Assembly: GCF_030142045.1 (NCBI RefSeq)
Contig: NZ_CP126242.1
Span: 2,976,001 to 3,040,000, forward strand
Length of the DNA stretch: 64,000 nt
Reading direction: 5' to 3'
Source: Arthrobacter sp. zg-Y919
GTDB lineage: Bacteria; Actinomycetota; Actinomycetes; Actinomycetales; Micrococcaceae
How positions within the stretch are numbered: the first letter of the stretch is position 1; each line of letters begins with the position of its first letter. Below the pieces are notes generated by a model. The model ran no database searches. It was given only the letters and a program-made list of their open reading frames with translations, and was not told where the DNA came from. Shown here in pieces: positions 56,743 through 64,000 of the stretch. Made by a program: the position numbers and the translations under genes.

Positions 56743-58023
56743 TCAGGCCCCTCCGCCCGCGAAGAACAGCTCGGCCACGGCGGCCAGGCGCTGGGGATCC
56801 TGCACACCCGCCATTTCCCGGGCCGAGTGCATGGACAGCACGGGTATCCCGACATCCACTGTCCGGATGCCCAGCCGGGTGGCCGTCAGGGGGCCGATGG
56901 TGGAGCCGCAGGGAACCGAATTGTGGGAGACGAACTCCTGGTACGGCACCCCGGCAGCGGCGCAGAGACGCGCCCACCGGGCCATGCCGGGCGCATCGGT
57001 GGTGTACCGCTGGTTGGCATTGATCTTCAGCAGCGGGCCGCCGTTGAGCACCGGGTGGTTGGCGGGGTCGTGGCGTTCCGCGTAGTTGGGGTGGACGGCA
57101 TGGCCGACGTCGGCGGAAATACAGAAGGAGGCGGCCAGTGCCCGGGCACGGTCCGCCGTCGTCGCACCGAGGCCGTCGCCGATCCGCAGCAGGACATCCT
57201 CAAGGAACGGTCCGGCCGCTCCGGACCGGCTGCCGCTGCCCACCTCTTCGTGGTCGAACGCGGCGAGGACGGCAACCGGTGCCGCCGGCGCAACGTCGGC
57301 CGCGATGAGCGCGACGACGCCGGCGTGGACGGAGGAGAGATTATCCAGCCGGCCGGAGGCAAAGAACTCACCCTCGGCGCCGAAGACCTGGGGTGCCTGG
57401 GTGTCGGCGGCAACGATGTCGTACCCGCCGATTTCCTCCGGTGCCAGGCCCGCCTTCGCGGCCAGCAGTTCCATCAGGTCCGAAGTGGAGGGATCGCCCA
57501 GTCCCCAGACCGGGTTCATATGCTGCTGCTTGTCCAGCTTCAGGCCCTCATTCACGGCCCGGTCGAGGTGGATGGCCAGCTGCGGGAACCGCATCAGGGG
57601 ACCGGTTTCCACGAGGTGTTCTTCGCCGTCCAGGGTGACCATCCGCCCGGCCAGCTGCAGCTCCCGGTCCAGCCACGAGTTCAGCAGCGGTCCGCCGTAC
57701 ACCTCCACTCCGGCCTGGAGCCAGCCGAGCCGGCCGGTGGTGGGACGGGGCTTGAGTTTGAAGGACGGCGAATCGGTGTGGGTGCCGAGGATCGAGAAAC
57801 CAGTGGCCGGGCCTGCGGCCTCCGGGGTGACCCAGGCGATGAACGCCCCGTCGCGGACCACGAAGAACTTTCCGGGCGACCGGGGGAAGTCACCGGTTTC
57901 GAGTACTTCGGTGAATCCTGCCTCCGTGAGGCGGCGCGCCCCTTCGCGCGCCGCATGGAAGCTGGAGGGTGAGGCGCCGACAAACGCGCCGAGATCTTTT
58001 ACGTGGGCCAATGCGTTCGACAT
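56743..58023 (-). CDS. M18-family aminopeptidase
   Basis: A 426-residue zinc aminopeptidase. GTHTDSPSFKLKP carries the first metal His-Asp, AAFDHEEVGSGSRSGAAGP the catalytic Glu and second Glu ligand, and SADVGHAVHPNYAERHDP with VSHNSVPCGSTIGP the remaining ligands (DNPEP/ApeB type). It removes N-terminal, often acidic, residues. ATG 58023 is chosen; an in-frame TTG at 58035 is possible. Confidence 0.9.
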   Translation of the reverse strand: MSNALAHVKDLGAFVGASPSSFHAAREGARRLTEAGFTEVLETGDFPRSPGKFFVVRDGAFIAWVTPEAAGPATGFSILGTHTDSPSFKLKPRPTTGRLGWLQAGVEVYGGPLLNSWLDRELQLAGRMVTLDGEEHLVETGPLMRFPQLAIHLDRAVNEGLKLDKQQHMNPVWGLGDPSTSDLMELLAAKAGLAPEEIGGYDIVAADTQAPQVFGAEGEFFASGRLDNLSSVHAGVVALIAADVAPAAPVAVLAAFDHEEVGSGSRSGAAGPFLEDVLLRIGDGLGATTADRARALAASFCISADVGHAVHPNYAERHDPANHPVLNGGPLLKINANQRYTTDAPGMARWARLCAAAGVPYQEFVSHNSVPCGSTIGPLTATRLGIRTVDVGIPVLSMHSAREMAGVQDPQRLAAVAELFFAGGGA

Positions 58024-58083
58024 GCTCCGATTCAACCAGAGCCCGCCCTCCCGGCGTAACCGCGTCCGTTTGCGGGCGTAAGA

Positions 58084-58112
58084 AACCCCCGGCAGGTCAA
58101 CTGCCGGGGGTT
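58084..58112 (-). terminator. Terminator after the ABC-2 permease
   Basis: A perfect 12 bp stem AACCCCCGGCAG / CTGCCGGGGGTT with loop GTCAA lies 80 bp after the permease stop codon. On the minus strand TTTCTTACG follows. Confidence 0.7.
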
Positions 58113-58191
58113 GTGGAGGAGGTGTTGCTCAGTCCGGTGGGGGCGGCGGCGGCCGTTCTTCCGCCACCACCCGCACCGAAGTGTTTAGTCC

Positions 58192-59070
58192 CTAGACGTC
58201 GCGGCGCTTGGTGACGATGAGGGAGATGATCAGCAGTACCGCGGCCCAGGCCGCGAGGACCAGGCCGCCCTGAAGCTGGGTCAGGGCGCCTTCGGCAGCG
58301 GGGCCGGCCAGGACCAGCTGGGTCCCGGCGTTGCTCGGCAGGAACCGGGCGGCGTCGGGAATCCAGTCAGCAATCCCCTCGACGATGCTGACAACCATCG
58401 GCAGGACGAAGATGATCCCGATAGCGGTGACCACTCCCCCGGCGGTGTTGCGCAGCAGCGTTCCGATCGCCATGGAGAACACCGCGATCAGGGCCAGGCA
58501 GGTGCCGGTGTTGAGGATGCTGGCGAGCACTCCGTCGTCGTCCAGGGACAGGGTCAGGTCCTCACCGGCCAGGATCGGCTGCACCACCAGGAAGGAGACA
58601 AAGGCTGCCCCGGCGCCGACGATGAAGGAGATCACGGCGATGATGAGGTTCTTGGCCAGCAGCGCCGGGATCCGCTTCGGAACGGCGCTGAAGGTGGAAC
58701 GGATCATTCCGGTCCCCCATTCGGAGGCGATCAGCACCACGGCGAGGGAGGCGATGAGGAGCTGTCCGAAGAAGATGCCGCTGGAGGGCAGTTCGGGCAC
58801 CAGGTCGCGGTACATCTGCGGGTCGCCGAAGGCCATGGCTTCCTCCGGCGTGGACGCCGAATTGATCATGTCCAGTACGACGACGGTCTGCCAGGCTGCC
58901 AGCGCGGCCAGCCCGACCATCACCACCACGGTGATGGCCAGGAGGATCACGGTGGAGGGCACCGTGGTGACCTTGATCCATTCGGATTTCAGGATCCGCG
59001 GAAAGGTCACTCCGGAGCCGGTGCGGGGCACGGGCGAGGTGGAGGGTTTGGAGGATGTTGCGGTACTCAC
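58192..59070 (-). CDS. ABC-2 type permease
   Basis: A 292-residue membrane protein with a Ser/Thr/Pro-rich cytosolic start and six helices (including VILLAITVVVMVGLAALAAW and ALLAKNLIIAVISFIVGAG). ILKSEWIKVTTVPST is the common motif before helix 1 in this family. It is encoded 4 bp after its ATPase gene and should form an exporter with it. The substrate is unknown. Confidence 0.85.
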   Translation of the reverse strand: MSTATSSKPSTSPVPRTGSGVTFPRILKSEWIKVTTVPSTVILLAITVVVMVGLAALAAWQTVVVLDMINSASTPEEAMAFGDPQMYRDLVPELPSSGIFFGQLLIASLAVVLIASEWGTGMIRSTFSAVPKRIPALLAKNLIIAVISFIVGAGAAFVSFLVVQPILAGEDLTLSLDDDGVLASILNTGTCLALIAVFSMAIGTLLRNTAGGVVTAIGIIFVLPMVVSIVEGIADWIPDAARFLPSNAGTQLVLAGPAAEGALTQLQGGLVLAAWAAVLLIISLIVTKRRDV

Positions 59071-59074
59071 GGTC

Positions 59075-60034
59075 TTAGTTCCCCTTCGTGCTTCCCGCAG
59101 GAACCAGTTCCTGCGGCAGGTCCTGGGACCTGTATTCGACGTCGTCGCGGGTCAGCTCCATGTAGGCGTCCTCGAGGGACACCTGCTGGGGTGTCAGCTC
59201 GTAGACCAGGATCTGCCGGGCGAGGGCGGCTTCGGCAATGGCCCGGGGGTCGACGCCGGTGAATTCCAGCAGCCCGGGTTCCTTTTCGACGCCGGTGACG
59301 GCCCCGGAAAGGTTCGACCCGGCCACCGCCTGCAGGAGTTCGTGCGGGTTGTCGGTGCGGACGAGTGTCCGTACCTTGTCCCGGCCGGCGATGATTTCAT
59401 CGATCGGCGCGTCGGCAATGATCCGGCCGCGGCCGATCACGATCAGGTGGTCCGCCGTCTGGGCCATTTCGCTCATCAGGTGCGAGGAAAGGAACACGGT
59501 GCGGCCTTCGGAAGCGAGGCCGCGGGCCAGGTGGCGGACCCAGAGGACACCTTCGGGGTCGAGGCCGTTCACCGGCTCGTCCAGGATCACGGTGTGCGGG
59601 TCGCCCAGCAGCGCCACGGCAATGCCCAGCCGCTGGCCCATGCCGAGGGAGAAGCCGCCCACCCGCTTCTTCGCCACGGGAGCCAGCCCGGTCAGTTCAA
59701 TGACCTCGTTGACCCGCTTGGTGGGAATGCCGTGGGTGGCTGCCATGGCCCGCAGATGGTTGTAGGCACTGCGCTTGGTGTGCACGGCCTTCGCGTCGAG
59801 CAACGCACCAACCTCGCGCAGCGGGGCCTTGTGCCGCGAATAGGGCTGGCCGTTAACCAGCACGCGGCCGGAGGTCGGATTATCCAAACCCACGATCATG
59901 CGCATGGTGGTGGATTTCCCGGCGCCGTTGGGGCCGAGGAACCCGGTCACCTTGCCCGGTTGGACGGTAAAGGAAACGTCGTCCACGGCGGTTTTATCGC
60001 CATAGCGCTTCGAAAGGCCATATGCCTCGATCAT
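59075..60034 (-). CDS. ABC transporter ATP-binding protein
   Basis: A 319-residue ATPase of the DrrA/CcmA type. GFLGPNGAGKSTTMRMIVGL (Walker A), LGMGQRLGIAVALLGDPH (signature, in the Q-x-L-G-M-G-Q-R form), and TVILDEPVNGLDPEG (Walker B). The C-terminal 80 residues form the regulatory extension. It precedes an ABC-2 permease by 4 bp and is a close paralogue of the ATPase encoded at 60149-61081. Confidence 0.93.
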   Translation of the reverse strand: MIEAYGLSKRYGDKTAVDDVSFTVQPGKVTGFLGPNGAGKSTTMRMIVGLDNPTSGRVLVNGQPYSRHKAPLREVGALLDAKAVHTKRSAYNHLRAMAATHGIPTKRVNEVIELTGLAPVAKKRVGGFSLGMGQRLGIAVALLGDPHTVILDEPVNGLDPEGVLWVRHLARGLASEGRTVFLSSHLMSEMAQTADHLIVIGRGRIIADAPIDEIIAGRDKVRTLVRTDNPHELLQAVAGSNLSGAVTGVEKEPGLLEFTGVDPRAIAEAALARQILVYELTPQQVSLEDAYMELTRDDVEYRSQDLPQELVPAGSTKGN

Positions 60035-60148
60035 GGGTGATCCTCACGGGTTGGGAAGCAAAATCTGGGGGGTCTACCTCCACCATAGGCGGCGCGGGGC
60101 GCTGCGGGACCGGTCCAAGGGATGAATCAGGGTCCCCCTCAGGGATGA

Positions 60149-61081
60149 TCAGGGGCTTCCCTGACCGTCCTGCCCGACGCCCTGCGACCGGTATTCGACC
60201 TCACCGCGCGTCAGCTCCATGTACGCGTCCTCAAGCGATGTCTGCTGCGGGGTCAGTTCAGTAACCAGGATCCGCTGCGCCAGCGCGGTCTCGGCAATGC
60301 CACGTGCGGATACGCCGAGGACTTCGAGCCGCCCCGCTGCCGGCCGGCGGATCTCCACACCGTCTGAGCCAAGGGCCGCGGCGAGGGCGTCGGCGTCGTC
60401 GGTGCGCACCAGGATGCGTTCCCGGCTGCTGCCGGCAAGTACCTGGTCCATGGGTGCGTCCGCCAGGATCCTCCCCCGGCCAATCACAATCAGATGGTCA
60501 GCGGTAACGGCCATCTCGCTCATCAGGTGCGAGGAGATAAACACCGTTCGCCCCTCTGCGGCGAGACCGCGTGCCAGGTGGCGTACCCACTGCACACCCT
60601 CCGGGTCCAGGCCGTTGACCGGTTCGTCAAAGATCAACGTCCTGGGATCCCCCAGCAGGGCCGCAGCGATGCCCAGCCGCTGGCCCATGCCCATGGAGAA
60701 ACTCCCCACACGCTTTTTCGCCACCGCACCCAGGCCGGTCAATTCGATGACCTGGTTAATGCGCGCGTTGGGGATGCCGTGGGTGGCGGCGAGCGCACGC
60801 AGGTGGTTGTAGGCGGTCCGCCGGGGATGGACGGCCTTGGCCTCCAGCAGGGCGCCCACTTCCCGCAGGGGCGCCTTATGGCTGGCGTACGGCGCCCCAT
60901 TGACCACCACGGTGCCGGCGGAGGGATGGTCCAGGCCCATGATCATGCGCATGGTGGTGGACTTGCCGGCGCCGTTGGGTCCCAGGAACCCGGTGACCTT
61001 GCCCGGCTGGACCGTAAAGGTAATGCCGTCGACGGCGGTCTTGCCACCGAACACCTTCGCGAGGTTTCGGGCCTCAATCAT
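60149..61081 (-). CDS. ABC transporter ATP-binding protein, paralogue without own permease
   Basis: A 310-residue ATPase closely similar to the one at 59075-60034, sharing blocks such as GFLGPNGAGKSTTMRMIMGL, KAVHPRRTAYNHLRALAATHGIP and LIFDEPVNGLDPEGVQWVRHLA. ATG 61081 starts MIEARNLAKVFGG. No ABC-2 permease lies between it and the second ATPase (114 bp gap), so it may share the permease at 58192 or its own was lost after a tandem duplication. Confidence 0.9.
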   Translation of the reverse strand: MIEARNLAKVFGGKTAVDGITFTVQPGKVTGFLGPNGAGKSTTMRMIMGLDHPSAGTVVVNGAPYASHKAPLREVGALLEAKAVHPRRTAYNHLRALAATHGIPNARINQVIELTGLGAVAKKRVGSFSMGMGQRLGIAAALLGDPRTLIFDEPVNGLDPEGVQWVRHLARGLAAEGRTVFISSHLMSEMAVTADHLIVIGRGRILADAPMDQVLAGSSRERILVRTDDADALAAALGSDGVEIRRPAAGRLEVLGVSARGIAETALAQRILVTELTPQQTSLEDAYMELTRGEVEYRSQGVGQDGQGSP

Positions 61082-61122
61082 GCGGACTCTCCATTTCGAA
61101 CGGTGTGACGGCACCGCCCCCT

Positions 61123-61965
61123 CTACCGGGAGCTGATCGACTCGAACTTGCGCACCGCCAGCGGAACAAAGACCACGAGCATCACGGCCGAGCCGATCAG
61201 CACCGTGGCAACGGCGTTCTGCATCGGCCAGGTGTCCGGGACGGGCGCGCTGCCGAGGTTGCCGAACAGCTCGCGTACGGCCTGCACGAGTGCCGACACC
61301 GGGTTCCAGTCCGCAAAGGTCTGCAGCGGTCCGGGGAGGTTGGAGCTCTGCACAAACGCATTGGAAATGAAGGTGATGGGAAACAGGATCATGAAGGATG
61401 CGTTGTTGATGGTCTCAGGCGAACGCACCGTCATCCCCAATAGGGCCATGACCCAGCTGAACGCATAGGAGAAGAGCAGCAGCAGTGCAAGGGCGGCCAG
61501 GAACCGTGCGGGGGTGCTGTCCACCCGCCAGCCCACCAGCAGTCCGGTGCCCATCATGATGAGCATGGAAATCCCGTTCAGCGCCAGGTCGGCGTTGGTC
61601 CGGCCGATCAGCACCGCGGAGGGGCTCATCGGCAGCGTCCGGAACCGGTCGATGATGCCCTCCTTCAGGTCCTGTGCCATGGCGGAGCCGGAGAAGGTGG
61701 ATCCGAAAACCACCGTCTGGGCGAAGATTCCCGCCATCAGGAACTGGGTGTAGTCGGTGCCTGCCACCGCAATGGATCCGCCGTAGACCTGGCTGAACAG
61801 CAGCACGAACATGATCGGCTGCAGCACGGCGAAAATGATCATGTCCGGTGAGCGCTTGATTTTGATGAGGTTGCGCTTGGTGACCGTCCAGCCGTCACCG
61901 GCCCACCGGGCCGGAAGGCTCGGCGAGCTGGTCCGGATACCGGTTGCTGATACTGCCGCGCTCAT
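61123..61965 (-). CDS. ABC-2 permease, DrrB-like
   Basis: A 280-residue permease with six helices. RNLIKIKRSPDMIIFAVLQP is the cytosolic entry before helix 1, DLKEGIIDRFRTLPMSPSAVL the conserved ABC-2 loop, and FLISNAFVQ-like FPITFISNAFVQSSNLPG the DrrB motif. It overlaps its ATPase by 4 bp. Members export drugs and lipids; DrrB of the daunorubicin system is the name-giver. Confidence 0.87.
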   Translation of the reverse strand: MSAAVSATGIRTSSPSLPARWAGDGWTVTKRNLIKIKRSPDMIIFAVLQPIMFVLLFSQVYGGSIAVAGTDYTQFLMAGIFAQTVVFGSTFSGSAMAQDLKEGIIDRFRTLPMSPSAVLIGRTNADLALNGISMLIMMGTGLLVGWRVDSTPARFLAALALLLLFSYAFSWVMALLGMTVRSPETINNASFMILFPITFISNAFVQSSNLPGPLQTFADWNPVSALVQAVRELFGNLGSAPVPDTWPMQNAVATVLIGSAVMLVVFVPLAVRKFESISSR

Positions 61966-62978
61966 CGGTGTGCCTCCTCTTTCTCCGTTTCGGCGTCCTC
62001 TTCGGCCGGCTTGCCGGTGAGCTGCAGGAAGACGTCGTCCAGGGTCGGGCGGCGGATGCCGGCGTCGTGCAGCTCGATGCTGCCGGCTTCGAGCTCGGAC
62101 AGGATGCGCTGGAGCGCTGCGGGACCGTCGACGACGGCGACCTCGAGTGTCCTGCCGTCGCCGGAAAGGTGGGGATCCCCGGATCCATGCCTGCCCAGGA
62201 TGGACAGCGCTTCGTCCGCGTCCTCCTGGCGGTGCAGGGCCACCGCTACCCGGTGCCCGCCGATCTGTGCCTTCAGGTCATCCGAAGTTCCCTCGGCAAT
62301 AACCTTCCCCTCGTCGATCACTGCCACCTTGTCTGCCAGCTGGTCCGCTTCCTCCAGGTACTGGGTGGTCAGCAGCAGCGTGGTTCCACGGGCCACCAGG
62401 TCGGTGATGACACCCCAGAGCGCAATCCGGGACCGCGGGTCCAGTCCGGTCGTGGGTTCGTCCAGGAAGAGGACCCGGGGTTGGTTCACCAGGGCGCCGG
62501 CGAGGTCCAGACGGCGGCGCATACCGCCGGAGTAGCCCTTGACCGGCCGGTTGCCGGCGTCGGAGAGCTCGAACATATCGATCAGTTCGACTGCCCGTTC
62601 CTTCGCGCGCCGGGCAGGCAGGTGGTACAAATGCCCCACCATGTCCAGGTTCTCAATCCCGGTGAGGTTCTCATCCACCGCGGAGTACTGGCCGGACACG
62701 CCAATGACGCGCCGGACTGCCTTGGGATCGCCGAGCACGTTGATGCCGTCGATGACGGCGGTGCCCGAATCGGGCCGGATCAGGGTGGTGAGGACCTTGA
62801 CGGCGGTGGTTTTCCCGGCACCGTTCGGGCCCAGCAAAGCGGTCACTGTTCCTTCAGGGACAGCGATGTCCAGTCCGTCCAGGGCATGCACGGGACCGGA
62901 TTTCGAGGAGTAGACCTTGGTCAGACCCTCGGCAGAGATCAACGGCGTGGAAGTTGACGACTGTGGTGAAAAGGACAT
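61962..62978 (-). CDS. Daunorubicin-resistance-type ABC ATPase (DrrA-like)
   Basis: A 338-residue ATPase. LLGPNGAGKTTAVKVLTTL is Walker A, YSGGMRRRLDLAGALVNQP the signature, LFLDEPTTGLDPRSR Walker B and TTQYLEEADQLADKV the switch region typical of DrrA. The C-terminal extension includes RRPTLDDVFLQLTG, a DrrA-specific motif needed for DrrB assembly. Together with DrrB it forms an exporter. Confidence 0.92.
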   Translation of the reverse strand: MSFSPQSSTSTPLISAEGLTKVYSSKSGPVHALDGLDIAVPEGTVTALLGPNGAGKTTAVKVLTTLIRPDSGTAVIDGINVLGDPKAVRRVIGVSGQYSAVDENLTGIENLDMVGHLYHLPARRAKERAVELIDMFELSDAGNRPVKGYSGGMRRRLDLAGALVNQPRVLFLDEPTTGLDPRSRIALWGVITDLVARGTTLLLTTQYLEEADQLADKVAVIDEGKVIAEGTSDDLKAQIGGHRVAVALHRQEDADEALSILGRHGSGDPHLSGDGRTLEVAVVDGPAALQRILSELEAGSIELHDAGIRRPTLDDVFLQLTGKPAEEDAETEKEEAHR

Positions 62979-63044
62979 GCGTCGAGGGTAGGACCGGGAA
63001 CGGGAGGTGCGCCCCTCTCATGCGGACACCATTGGTCCGCAGTA

Positions 63045-64000
63045 TTAAGCCGATTCGGGTACGGCTTTCCGTTCGGCGGCGGCCGGCGCAAAGACAATCG
63101 AAACCAGCATGGCGGCTCCCACCACCAGCAGCGCATTGCGGATCCCCCAGCTCTCGCCCAGGAAGCCGAGCACCGGCGGGCCTACGAAGAAGGCCATGTA
63201 GCCAATGGTGGAAACCACGGAGACCCGGCCCGCGGCATGCACGGGGTCCTCTCCGGCGGCGGACATTCCCATCGGAAAGCCCAGCGCCGCGCCGATCCCC
63301 CACAGCACGGCCCCTCCGGCGGCCAGCACCAGGTTCGGGGCGAACACGAAGAGCAGCAGTCCGGCGAGGGAGGCGCTCATGCATATCCGCAGCGCCGGAA
63401 CGCGTCCCAGCCGGTCAATCAGGCGGGCACCAAACCAGCGGGTGAGGGTCATGGCGGCAACGAACACCCCGAACATCACGGCTCCGGTTGATTCGCTGGT
63501 GCCCAGCCCATCCACCGTCGCCTTGGCCACCCAGTCATTGGCCGCACCTTCGGTGAGGGCGGCGCCCAGGACGACGACGCCGATCATCACCGTGCGCCCC
63601 TCCCGCCAGGCACCGAACCGGGACGGCTTTGACGACGCATCGGCGCCAGTGCCGGCAGCTGCGGGGTGCGGCAGCTGGAGGAAGTTCCGCGGCACGATCA
63701 GCACCGCCACGCAGACCAGGGTCAGGATGCCCAGCAGGTGCAGGGACAGCGAAACGCCGGCGGCGGACAGCACGGCACCAATCATGGCGCCCACAAACGC
63801 CCCGCCACTGAACGCGCCATGGAATTTGGGCATCACCGTCCGGCCCACCCGGCGCTCCACGTCGGCACCCTCCAGGTTCATGGCAACGTCCCAGCCGGCA
63901 ATCCCCACCCCGAACACCAGCAGGCCCGCGCCGGTCAGGGGAATCGACCCGAGATTCAGGCCCGCGGCGATGGCGAGCGAAGCGGCCGACGTCGTCAGGC
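63045..64000 (-). CDS. MFS transporter, C-terminal part (cut by window edge)
   Basis: Partial; the gene continues beyond base 64000. The 318 or so residues visible contain about nine membrane helices with GWDVAMNLEGADVERRVGR and ARLIDRLGRVPALRICMS as cytoplasmic loops, resembling the second is the motif-A-like loop of MFS. The sequence pattern resembles fucose/DHA1-type permeases (YbjJ-like). Substrate unknown. It lies 66 bp from the DrrA gene start. Confidence 0.8.
   Translation of the reverse strand, partial: LTTSAASLAIAAGLNLGSIPLTGAGLLVFGVGIAGWDVAMNLEGADVERRVGRTVMPKFHGAFSGGAFVGAMIGAVLSAAGVSLSLHLLGILTLVCVAVLIVPRNFLQLPHPAAAGTGADASSKPSRFGAWREGRTVMIGVVVLGAALTEGAANDWVAKATVDGLGTSESTGAVMFGVFVAAMTLTRWFGARLIDRLGRVPALRICMSASLAGLLLFVFAPNLVLAAGGAVLWGIGAALGFPMGMSAAGEDPVHAAGRVSVVSTIGYMAFFVGPPVLGFLGESWGIRNALLVVGAAMLVSIVFAPAAAERKAVPESA

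Overview
The window is high-GC DNA that is almost fully coding. Genes often start with GTG, overlap by 4 bp and carry AGGAGG-type ribosome binding sites. An Rpf-like LysM protein, an AraB-AraD-AraA arabinose operon with a LacI-type regulator, an actinobacterial DrrAB exporter and the rpsF-ssb-rpsR-rplI-dnaB block together suggest an actinobacterium, most likely of the Arthrobacter/Micrococcaceae type. No rRNA, tRNA, CRISPR array, prophage or insertion sequence was seen.

Layout. (1) 1-4590: a surface-glycan cluster with two glycosyltransferases, a GmhA-like isomerase, an HldE-like bifunctional enzyme and an SDR. A glycosyltransferase of family 9 (13945-15138) and a second HldE-like gene with an aldehyde dehydrogenase and a GT2 enzyme (28915-32845) probably belong to the same theme of heptose-like sugar nucleotides. 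(2) 4631-13863: a frameshifted EamA exporter divergent from a MocR regulator, an XRE/DUF2975 pair, an ECF sigma factor with its membrane partner, gap divergent from a ROK regulator, an AraC/VOC pair and two small unknown genes. (3) 15263-21315: a catabolic island built around erythrulose phosphates. It holds a xylose-isomerase-like TIM barrel protein, a GntR regulator, a 3-hydroxyacyl-CoA-dehydrogenase-like oxidoreductase, a DhaK-DhaL kinase and a TIM-RpiB fusion, with the palindrome CCTATAGG in both promoter regions. (4) 21347-28826: a LacI-controlled sugar ABC importer without its own ATPase, two Gfo/Idh/MocA oxidoreductases and a ThuA-like protein, which suggests oxidative glycoside use.

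(5) 32838-40238: membrane and housekeeping genes, a MATE and an MFS transporter separated by an inverted/direct repeat, a DUF4031-HD protein, a BNR-repeat protein paired with a MoaD-like carrier, and an Rpf-like cell-wall lytic protein. (6) 40719-49910: a complete L-arabinose operon, araB-araD-araA followed by a ChvE/GguAB-type importer, with a LacI-type repressor gene upstream and two operator-like palindromes. (7) 50021-58023: a KimA-like potassium transporter, dnaB, a 560 bp gap containing a cluster of DnaA-box sequences, rplI-rpsR-ssb-rpsF and an M18 aminopeptidase. (8) 58192-64000: two ABC-2 export systems plus an extra ATPase paralogue, and the 3' part of an MFS gene.

The most interesting items are the inferred sugar-acid-to-erythrose-4-phosphate pathway with its fused isomerases, the DnaA-box cluster between rplI and dnaB, the ADP-heptose-type genes in a presumed Gram-positive, and several compact divergent promoter arrangements. 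All functional assignments come from reading the translated sequence; no database search was made.
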